Shown: one piece after another, positions 24,801 through 36,800 of the stretch
Position numbering within the stretch: the stretch's first letter is position 1
Layout: each line of letters starts with the position of its first letter
Assembly (NCBI RefSeq): GCF_964656455.1
Contig: NC_135718.1
Location: forward strand, 19,108,449-19,172,448
Direction: 5' to 3'
DNA length: 64,000 nt
Origin: Halichoerus grypus
Taxonomy: Eukaryota; Chordata; Mammalia; Carnivora; Phocidae
Notes under the pieces: generated by a model
What the model saw: the letters and a program-made list of their open reading frames with translations, nothing else
What the model was told of the DNA's origin: nothing
The model's database searches: none
Made by a program: the position numbers and the translations under genes

Positions 24801-27800
24801 ATTAAATCTAATAAAAGCATAAGACTTTGAGGACAGAATCTAAATAGAAACAAATTCATGATTTTCTAATTATTTCCCCACAAAGCTACAAAAGGGTACA
24901 GACTTATTTATGATTATTTTTATAATAAATATCAGTCAAGCCAATTCAATCTTCAATTATAACAATCTACATATTTTTGAAATCCTAGCTCATACAACGG
25001 CTTAACCACATGTAACAGAAAATATAGTCAGCAAAAAAAAAAAAAAATGACCTACAAACTATACAGAGCATGGGTGGAAAAGCAGGATATAAAATTATAG
25101 TATGATGAAAACCGTATTAGAAAAAGAAAAGAAGAACAGCTAGACAAAATACACTAAAATGTCAGAGGGCTCTTTTTGTGTGGTAAAAAATATGGGTCAT
25201 TTTGTCCTCTTTATCTACTAAAATTTCCTAGGGGCATGTATTATTTCTATAATTTGAAGTGTAATGGGGGAGAGAATGAATAAAAAGAAGAGTCATACAA
25301 ACCTGTGGTGCTCTAGGAGTATCCAATGCCAATTCAGGTAGATCTTTCAATAATTTGTCAAATGATTTTTCTACATCATTTGTGCTCATTACTGTCCCAC
25401 AAAGGTCAGAAAGAAGCTTAGATGTCATTTCTCTATGACTAGCCTTTCCCTCCAATGCCAAGGACACTGCCAATACTGGTACTCCACTTTTCATTTCACC
25501 AAGATTTAAATCTCTTAGCATTTCCTATGAAAAAAAAAAAAAAAACCTAACTAAAAAGTATATGTCACTGTTTTTAATTCAATATAACTTTATTTTTGAA
25601 AATTCAAGATTTTATCCATATATCCTTACCTTTTCCCCTTTGGAAATAATCGGAAAAGCAGTCAATTTTGTAGGATAAGATAAATACATCTTTCTGTGCA
25701 TCTAAATTAGATATTGATCCACTTTGTCAAGCTTTTACTATCTGAACAGCACTAAACTCAAGAATGGGAATTACACCTAAAACAGGATTAAACTATATAT
25801 TGCTAATAAGTTTGGTGTTAGGAATTAATTACCCCTGTGTCTTACAATTTTTTAAATTTTTTTTTATGTAAGTAATCTCTATACCCGACATGGGGCTCAA
25901 ACTCACGATCCCAAGATCAATAGTCACATACCCTTCCGACTGACCCAGTCAGGCGCTCCTCATTTCTAGGAATATTCTTCTATGAATATTTGTGGTGAGA
26001 CTCATTTTACATTATCGTAAGCTGTTTATATAATCTACTTTTCCTCTAAGTTTTCTCTTCACACTAAAGCTTACTTTATACTGTTCATATAAAGTTTAAA
26101 AGGAGATCTTAAACTATTGTTTTTAAGTGGAATTATTTCTTTAAATGCTGGGATTAAGTTAAAACTTCCTATTAAAAATATAATAGCAGCTGGGGCGCCT
26201 GGGTGGCTCAGTCGTTAAGCGTCTGCCTTCGGCTCAGGTCATGATCCCAGGGTCCTGGAATCGAGCCCCGCGTCGGGCTCCCTGCTCCGCGGGAAGCCTG
26301 CTTCTCCCTCTCCCATTCCCCCTGCTTGTGTTCCCTCTCTCGCTGTGTCTCTCTCTGTCAAATAAATAAAATCTTAAAAAATAATAATAATAATAATAGC
26401 AGCTGCTAATACTAACTACGGTATATAATGTATCAAGCACTGTAACAGCCACTTTAGTTTCTATGATCTTATTTAAGACTCAAAACAACCCTTTTCAGGG
26501 AGGTATTGTCCTCATACCCAAACCAATGAAAAATTAAGTATTTGCTGAAGACATATAACTGGAGTGGCCAAGTTGGAAGTGGAACACAGGCAGTATGACC
26601 CTACAAGCTACTTAGAGTGCCTTCCTTTTTACTTACAGTTCTCAGAGTATTTAAACCATGTTATACTACTAAAACGGTGCTAAAACTATTGTCACAGCCA
26701 CCTAACTGGTGTCCTGGACTGGGCTTGAACAACTCACTCACTGCTTTTAAACATGATACTTCTCCTTTCTGGGAAACTCTTCAACCATCTTACCCTGGCA
26801 AACTTCTCATCATTCTTACATAGCTCAGAATCATCTTTTCTATTACTCTCCATTTTATGCTTCCATAACACTCTGCTTATAGTACTACTCAGTTAATAAA
26901 TACATAGTATACCTCTAGTCCCATGCTAGGTAGATAGGATTTCAATAGTCTACCCTTACAGGACTTAAACTCTTCCTCTAAAATAGAAGGCTTCACATTA
27001 TATATATCACTTCCCTCACTTGACTGAGCTTCATAAGGGCAGGAATCACCTATTACAAATTCCTTCACATGGTATGCACTGAAAAAATATTTGTTTTATA
27101 TTTAAATCCTACAAATCTAAGGATATCAGACCTCACAGTATCAGACAAACCAAGAAAGCCCAGTCTGAAGTATAAGAGTGTAAATTATAAAAGCCTTTCA
27201 AAGAGTTGCAATTAAAAAAAATAAAATAAAAAATAAAAAGAGTTGCAATTTTAGTACTTTAAGTCCATAATTCTAGTTAGGTAGTTTTATTTTCCTTTTT
27301 AGATTTACTTTATGAACAATTCATAACACAGGAAATGTTCCCATGCAAATTATGTTTCAAAAACACATTTGTTCTCTTGGTTTCTGTATACATTCTTATT
27401 CAAATCTTTGTATCTTTGTGTTCTTTTTCTTTTGGGCAGAATACAAAGATAAATTTTATCTTAATCCTGAGCATTGAAATAAACGTCAAAAAAAGAGAAC
27501 TAAATCAATCATTTTTAACTGAGATCCCTGAAGAGGTTTGAGAAGGTCCACAGATGCCTGAAATTGTTAATATTATTTTATACACTATCAATTACAAAAA
27601 TATATAATTGCAAAAATTATTAAAATATTACTTTGCCATTTTTCAGGGAAAGAAATGGCATATAGCCCTCATCACATCCCAAATAGGAAAGAACTAATCT
27701 ATATTAAGGAAATTTTACTCCATTTCTTAGAAATTCATCTGTGCAAAAGAAAATGCTTAAATCGGGGCGCCTGGGTGGCTCAGTTGGTTAAGCGACTGCC

Positions 27801-30800
27801 TTCGGCTCAGGTCATGATCCTGGAGTCCCTGGATCGAGTCCCGCATCGGGCTCCCTGCTCGGCAGGGAGTCTGCTTCTCCCTCTGACCCTCCCCCCTCTC
27901 ATGTGCTCTCTCTCATTCTCTCTCTCTCAAATAAATAAATAAAATCTTTAAAAAAAAAAAAAAAAAAAAAAAGAAAATGCTTAAACTTATTCAGTGATCC
28001 AAGATCATTTTGGATATGATGTTCTGCTTTTAATAGTGTTTTCTTTCCTGTATTAAATAAATCATACTTGCAATTTTAAACCTACCGCAACTTCATTAGT
28101 ATCTCCATGCTCAAAATATTCCTGTATGATTGGTGTTAAAGTCTTCTCAAATGCTGTTTCATCCAAAGGCAAAACTACAGTTTCATAAACACAGTTCTCC
28201 TAGGAGGGAAAGGAGGTGAAAGAGTTATAAATTAATGAACAAAATATTCATATAAACTGAAATTTGTTTTTAGTTTTTTACTTATTTTTTTTTATGTTCT
28301 TAGAAATATTTCCATGTCCAACAATTAGCTAAAATAGATAAGTATATACAAACAATATGGAATAAAAACAATCTAACATATACCCTGGTAATTTCCTGTC
28401 TAAAATTCTCATCACCATGAATTATCTCATGCAAAGACAGTACTTTAAAAAAGATGTCATAGGGGCGCCTGGGTGGCTCAGTCGTTAAGCGTCTGCCTTC
28501 GGCTCAGGTCATGATCCCAGGGTCCTGGGATCGAGCCCCGCATCAGGCTCCCTGCTCAGCGGGGAGCCTGCTTCTCCCACTCCCCCTGCTTGTGTTCCCT
28601 CTCTCATTGTGTCTCTGTCAAATAAATAAATAAAATCTTAAAAAAAAAAAAAAGATGTCATAATGTCTGGGATTTGTTTCAAAATAATTCAGAGCATGGG
28701 CGTGGGGAGTGCATGCAGGGGAATACAAGAGGAAAAATAAACGGAGGTACAGGATAAAACAAGACTGACCATGAGTTATTAATTACTGAAGTTGGTAAAG
28801 CTGGGAGACAAGTACAAGCATGTTCGTTACACTATCCTACTTCTGTATAAGTTAGAAATTTTCCATTAAAAAATAAATATATATATGTTCATTATAAAAT
28901 CTATTAAAAATTTACATTCTCATGGATGGACCTAAGTGAAATAAGACTGAGGAAGACAAATACCACATGACTTCACTCATATGTGGAAATCTAAAACAAA
29001 AACAAATAAACAAAAAAGAATCAGACCTGTAAACACAGAGAACAAACTGACAGTTACCAGAGGGGAGGGGCAAGATTGGTGAAGGGGAGTAGGAGATACA
29101 GGCTTCCAGTTATGGAATGAGTAAGTCATGGGAATAAAAGGCACAGCAGAAGGAAGAAAAACAAAATTTACATTCTCAACATTGAAAAAAGATGGTCATG
29201 TTCCCAAAATAAAATTTACCATAGAGTTACCATCCTGAAGAGTAATATTTTAAAAGGAACCTAATATCTGTAACTCTTTTATGATACTCAAAAGAATATA
29301 TATTCTTCTCAATTATCATTACTATAGAAACTATATTAATTCAACAGAATTTATTGAAAAATAGTCAACTTGGGGGTGCCTGGGTGGCTCAGTTGGTTAA
29401 GCATCTGACTCGGTTTCAGCTCAGGTCATGATGTGATGGGTCTTGAGTTCGAGCCCCACGGCGGGCTCCACACTCAGCAGGGAGCCTGCTTGAAGATTCT
29501 CTCCCTATGCTCCTCTCCCAATCTCTCTCTCTCTCTCAAATAAATAAATATTTTTTTAAAAAAACAGTCAACTTGGGGCACCTCGGTGGCTCAGTCCGTT
29601 AAGTGTCTGCCTTCGGCTGAGGTCATGATCCCAGGGGCATGGGATTGAGACCACATTGGGCTCCCTGCTCAGCAGGGAGTCTGCCTGCTTCTCCCTCTGC
29701 CCCTCTCCCTGCCTCAAATAAATAAATAAAATCTAAAAAAAAAAAAAAAAATCAACTCAATAATCCTAAGTAAATCTGTAAAGACCTACTTTTAACTCAC
29801 TTCACAAATGAAGTGAAAATTACACAAATATCATTATCAGTTAATGTGGTTTCCTAATCTAAAATTTACTTAAAAGTCCAAAAGGACTGAGTATATGTAT
29901 GACTTAGATACAGATACTAATGTGTGTATACACATATACATACACACACATTATATGTATATATATACATATAATATATATATATACACACTATAAATCA
30001 TATATACATGATTTGACAGGTACAGAGTATAGATATAGAATGTATAATTTGACAAATGTATGAGTAAACTACAGACATGAAGTCAAAAAACTTACTAGCA
30101 TTTTAAACATAAGATTAAAAAAATAAAGTAAAACACTGATACCTGGTCGTCATCATAGTTAGGATCTTTCACATCCACCTCCTCCACATCATATACCTGT
30201 CCAGGTGTACCCCAGACACCTTTGCCTCCTGCACCACCTGAAAAAGTTTAGAATTGAGAAAGAACATAAAGTTCATAGTTCATAAATTTTAACTGAAATC
30301 TGAAATAATTCTAGATATTCAGATATTAATTAACAGTTAAAAAACTGCATTTTAATTTCTATGCCAGTTTTTTCTCCAGTTGAATTATACTTTAAACCTT
30401 TTTTCTTGGATCACTGCTTTTTCAGTCATGATTAGATATTATATATTTTATAACCTATTTCTAAAACATCAAGTTGAAATAGCTTATAAAGTTAAAACTA
30501 AAAAGGCAGATGCTTTAAAATGAAAGCAAAAACAAAACAAATAAAGATCAGAAAAATATGTATATCAGGGACCCCAAAGGGTGTGACAATGTAGCTGACC
30601 TCTAAATTTTATTTGACATTTCATAAGACCAAAACAAAAAGAAGTATGTTGAGCCAATAAGATGTGGCATAGGAAACTCAGTAAGGGTGAAATTACTTAA
30701 CAAAGAAGCACAGTTTCCACTGTAAGTGTTTCAAAGTCAAATACTCTTTAAATATAATAGTACACATTAAACTATACTTGACAACTGGCAATATGTTACG

Positions 30801-33800
30801 AATAACTAAGCTATTTAAGCACTGACTGCACTGATCGTTATTTCTCTGTACTTCTATTTACAAACTAACCAGATGAAGTTTAACAATCCCAACTTTCAAA
30901 GTGGTTTTTCTACATAAACTTATTGAAATATTTTTATAATGCTGAATAGATTACATTATTTTTAAGGAACTTTTCAGTATCACCAACTTTTTTTGAGGTT
31001 GTATTTTATATCAACACTAGAGTAAAACAGAATCTGATTATTAGGATTCATTTTGATCTAACCAATGGTTGTAGAGCCATTCAACAAGAATAACAGTTTT
31101 TGACCAATCACAAAAACATTTTACAAGAATCCTAGGCTATAAATTGAAGTTCACACCATTCAGAAGCTGTGAAATCTCCAAATTACATCAAAACCCTACC
31201 ACAGACCAAAGCTAACATCCCTCACCAACAAATACTTAAGTATCTACAACTGCTAGTCACTACTCCAGGCACTAGACATAGCAGTGAAAAAATGGACCAC
31301 TCCTAGGGTACCTCGGTTAGGTGTCTGCCTTCGGCTCAGGTCATGATCCCACGGGTCCTAGGATGGAGCCCGTGTCCAGCTCCTCGCTGAGCAGGGAGTC
31401 TGCTTGAGGATTCTCTCTCTCTCCCTCTCCCCCTGCCCCTCCCCCTACTCATGCTCTCTCTCTCTCTCAAAATAAATAAATAAAATCTTTAAAAAAAAAA
31501 AAAATAGATCATTCCACTCCAGTATCCAAAAGAGAACTGAAGAGAACTCGGGGGGGCGCCTCACTGGCTCACTTGGTAGAGCATGCAACTCTTGATCTCG
31601 GGGTTGTAAGTTCGAGCCCCATGTTAGGTATAGAGATTACTTAAAAAATAAAATCTTTTAATAAATTAAATTGAATGAATGAATGAATGAAACGAAAGAA
31701 CAAACAAACGAACGAACTCGGAACCAGACCTACGAAATCATTAAAATTCTGATCCACTTATTACCAATCTAATTTATATTTATCCTATATTCTTAACCAA
31801 GGACATAATTACATTCATTAGATAATAGGTACGATGAATTGTTTTTAACTTTTATTTATTAAGTAATCTCTACCTGCAATGTGGGGCTCAAACTCATGAC
31901 CCCGAGATCAAGAGTGACATACTCCACTGACTGAGCCAGCCAGGTCCCCCAGGTATGATGATTTTCTGACCCCACTTTCAAGCAAAGTTAGAGAATACAT
32001 GCACAATTCATAACTGTACAAAAAAATCCATGTGTATTTTGCTGAAAAAAATAAAGTTCTGCTCAAGAAAACAATCTCCTCCAGAAAAAAAGCTCAACTT
32101 AAAGAAAAAGTGGGATGGTCCTCAGATTATTACTTTGTAAAAACATACATAAATCATAAAATCTTACATTATCATTGTTTAAATTTCTTGCCTTCCTAGA
32201 ACAAAGAAACCATAATTTAAGTATCAGGTTATATTGTTTTCTATTTGTTTCTTTGGACATGAAATATACCAACCTTTCTTTGGTAGTCCCCTTCCTTTCC
32301 CAGATCTGGATCTCCTATCTAGCAACCTTCCCTTTGGACTGGTTGGTACAGTTACTCCACTTCTAAGGGCTTCACTTCCATTATCACTGACTGAATCGCC
32401 TCTGCCAGAGTCCCGGGATGAGTTTTTCCTCAGGCGCCTTTTTGCCTTGGCATTAATTCTAGCTTCATTAATGGAGGATGCCGAAATCCAATTTCCATTT
32501 ATCTCATTTTTTATTTCTTCAGTCCCAGCATTTTCTTCATCACCAGAAAAGAGAGAGTCGCTTAAATTATCAGGATCTTAAAGAGGAAAATGAAGAAAGA
32601 AAATACTACATAAGTACTTTAATCATCCACTGTTATATCAGTTATCATCCTAAGCTATATTAGGTTGAATCACATGAAATTACTATTTTTTAGGTAACAG
32701 TCACATATTGGCAATTTCATATGATTTGATCTAATAAATGACAACTAAACAGGATTACTTTTCACATTATCATAGAAAGTAAACTAAGACAGTGAATTTT
32801 GGTGAGCAAAGTTTAATGAAAGCATGTTATATGTTTAGAAAATAAAATCTATGTTAATATACAACCACAGATAAAACCTTTCGACTTCTGTGAGCTAAGA
32901 GAGTTAAGCAATTGGAGATAGTAAGAAAATACTAAGAATCTTGAGAGAAGAAAGATAAACTATTATTTACAGAATGCCTACTAGCACTGTGCTGGATGTT
33001 TTGTCATTTACCCACAAGTTTGAGAGCTATTTATTACACACAGGGTCATTAATACAGATAAGGAAACTAAGGTTGAGAGTGTTTAAATAACTTCCCAAAC
33101 AACTCATGATTAATTACAGACACTTAGGAAATATTACTAATCCAAAGAGCCTGAAAGGTATTTGGTAAATAAATGATCTGTTGAGGATTCATTGCTTTCA
33201 AAGGTAAAGCTTGGGGGGGGGGGGGGCGCGGGGAGGGAGCTTGCTTTCAAAGCTCTAATTCACCTCTCCAAACTTGACTTATATCACTTATCATCTTCTG
33301 ACAATCTTCCAGGCTACATAAAATTTATACATTATTCCTTGAAAGATAGCAACATATTTGGAGTTTCCAATGGTCCCGTTGAGAATGTCATCCCCACTGC
33401 TCTTTTCACTTATCAAAATCCTTTAGGATATACTCAAGTTTTATTTCCTCCATAAAAATCTTTCCTAACAATTCTAGCCACAATGACCCTAATGCCCACA
33501 CACCGTTCATTTACACTACGGAAACCACTTTATTTCTAATTTATGTAGCAGTCTTGCTTTTCCAAGTAAGTCATAAGCCTCAAAAGAGGAACCACGCCTT
33601 TACCTGTACTTCTCTGTACTCAGCACCTAACAGAGTATCCTTCATACTATCAACTCAAATATCTGTGGAGATCAATGGCATGGAGACAGTTGGCTTCGCT
33701 CTGAAAATTTTCTAAGTCAGTGAACTACTGAATTAGTTACCCTTGAGCCAGAGTTTTGTTCATTATGGCTAACTCAAGTCAGAGTTGAATCCCTCAAATG

Positions 33801-36800
33801 GTTTTACATTTCCTAAATGTAATTAGACTGTGTCAAGTCCATGTGTATAGGTTTTAACATGCTTTAAGATAATATGTTAAAACTGAAAATTTTTTAAATC
33901 AACCTATAAAAAACAAATGTGTTGAAATCTTTATAATTCTTGACAAAAAGTATAAAAGTTAAGAACATTCTGGTAATCAAAAAACAAACATAACAGTAAG
34001 TAGAGTCCAATTACATCATTAGTTTCCTAGTCTCTGTGCCTTCAATCTTCAAACCATCTCCAAACTGCATGAAAACTGATTTTCTAAAACATGCCCCCAC
34101 TGAAAACCCTTTGAAGATATTCCCACTGGGTCAAAATAAAGTTTAAACTCATTACCTTGTAACTTAAGATCCTTCATGATCTTGCCCCTGCTTACATCAT
34201 CAGAGTAATCGCTGACCACTCCCACATTCAAACGGTCAGAGCTTAGATTTGATATCATAGGTAGTGATGGGGGGATTAGTTTAGCAGAGAAATACAGAAT
34301 ATATTAGGAAAAAAAGAAAGTATAAAATGGAAGACCAGCAAAGAAAATGTTACAATAATCCATTACTAACTAACTGAAAAGATCAAGAGTAATAACTTTG
34401 GGGTAAATAAGAAAGTGACACTCAAAGAAAAAATAAAGAGCTTTTAAACAGAAGAAGCATGAAATGTAGTCTTAAAAAAGTTTTTAGACTAAGACAGGAA
34501 GTTAGAGTTAGAGGGTGAGTTTGAGACATCATCACAACCACCATCATAACTAAACGACTGCAACTACTAGTAGCGGTAGTAGTCACAGCAGTAGTGCAAC
34601 TTCTTTTGTCATTACCGTCATCGTTATTACTACTAGATACCAGGTTCTATGCTAGGCACTTAACATACATGGTCTATAATCTTCACGAAGCTCTATAATG
34701 AAGCTGTTTATCCTCAATTTACAGATAGAAGATGTTTCATAGAAAAGTTATGTATCTAAAAAGGATTGTGGCCAGGATTCAAATCCACATTTAAATCTCA
34801 GATTATAACTGTAGAAAATACTGAGCTAGAGTACAGCAGAGTAGTCACAGCTAAAGAGACAGGACAAGTGAGTGATTATAAAGACAGAGAAGCAGAAGAG
34901 TAAGAGGAAGGAGAAAAAAAGACCAGAGATCAGACAAGTTAGATGGAATTTCAAGTAAGAGCAGGCCGTTGAAGAAAACATTAAACATCTACCTGTAACA
35001 TATTGCTTTCATTATTCTATAATTACGGAAAACCACTAAACTCATCCAGAAGATAAAGGACATCAAATTACAATAAAATGTCACTTTAAACTGTCACTTG
35101 GAGTACTAAAGTATTCAATTTCAACACATTTCCCACAATTTTCAACTATTTTAATATCCTTTCAAATATCTTCATACGACTGCAGCAGAACACATCTAGG
35201 TATATTTTATCTATTAGATCTTATTTTTAACCCATGTTTCTATCAATTACTCTTTTGTATTTTGCTATTCATATTTACCTAGTTTTTTTTTTTTTTAAGA
35301 TTTATTTGAGAGAGAAAGTGCACACGCGAGCAGGGGGTGCAGGATGGAAAGGGAGAGAAATCCTCAAGCAGACTCCCCATGGAGTCTGCATGGAGCCCAA
35401 TGCCGGGCTCAATCCAGGACCCTAAGATCTCCTGAACTGAAATCAAAAGTTGGCCACTTAACCGACTGAGCCATCTAGGTGCCCCATATTTACCTAGGTT
35501 TTAGGGTTCCATAACCACTACTGATCTTACTTTAAGAAAACCAAAATATAAAAGATAAAAAACCTGAGTACATAATATGGTGACTTCAAAATTGTTTTCC
35601 ACTGTGTACTAATTCCCCTTCTAAATCCTCTGGTATCTCAGTAGTAACCAATCTAACTTACAGTATTACAGAAGCCAATAATCAAATTTTCAATTAATGG
35701 TCCACTGACTGGCATAATTAGAATTAACAATATTAACACATTTCATTTGTTACATACAAAATATGTGCTATGGGCATGACACACATACACTATAATCTCA
35801 TTTAATCCTAACAATAAACCTACAGAGAGGGCATTTGTACCCCAGTTTTATACATGAGAAAACTGAAGGTCAGAGCAAACAACCTACTTCCCCAAAGTAA
35901 CAGACTAATACACTAGTCTGACTTGGGACTATTTGCTACAGGAAGAATTTATAGCAAAGGTCTGTCTTAGGCCCATCCAAGTATTGAAGAACTACAAGTC
36001 CTTTATATTAAGGTAGTTCTGGCCAGGCATCAAGAACAGGGTTAAAAGAACTAGGACTTGTTACAGACAGAAAACAAAATATGTAAAACTTAGAGTCGTG
36101 TGGTCTCACAGAAATATAATGCAGGCCAAATATGTAATTTTAAATTTCCTAGTAGCCACATTAAAAAGAAACAGGTGAAATTAATTTTAATATATTTTAT
36201 TTAATCTACTAGATGTTATAGACTTTGAACACAGAGTCAATATAAAAAGTTATTGAGGTCTTTCACATGTATCATATGACCTCACTGATATGAGGAATTC
36301 TTAATCTCAGGAAACAAACTGAGGGTTGCTGGAGTGGTGGGGGGTGGGAGGGATGGGGTGGCTGGGTGATAGACATTGGGGAGGGTGTGTGCTATGGTGA
36401 GTGCTGTGAATTGTGTAAGACTACTGAATCACAGACCTGTACCTCTGAAACAAATACTACATTATATGTTTAAAAAAAGAAGAAGAGGATAGCAGGAGGG
36501 GAAGAATGAAGGGGGGGAAATCGGAGGGGGAGACAAACCATGAGAGACTATGGACTCTGAGAAACAAACTGAGGGTTCTAGAGGGGAGGGGCATGGGGGG
36601 AGGGGTTAGCCCGGTGATGGGTATTAAAGAGGGCACGTTCTGCATGGAGCACAGGGTGTTATACGCAAACAATGAATCACGGAACACTACATCAAAAACT
36701 AATGATGTAATGTATGGTGATTAACATAACATAATAAAAAAAAGAGTGCAATGAAAAAAAGGGGGGGGCGCCTGGGTGGCTCAGTTGGTTAAGCGACTGC

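Noticed and set aside
25228..25302. Extension of the PDCD4 exon 6 frame beyond the splice donor
   Set aside because: The GT donor at 25302 and the matching acceptor at 23650 show this is intron. The extra residues are read-through.
31553..31640. tRNA-Lys-like sequences (also at 58049 and 61448)
   Set aside because: The A and B boxes belong to tRNA-derived SINE heads. They lack an intact acceptor stem, have A-rich tails and target duplications.
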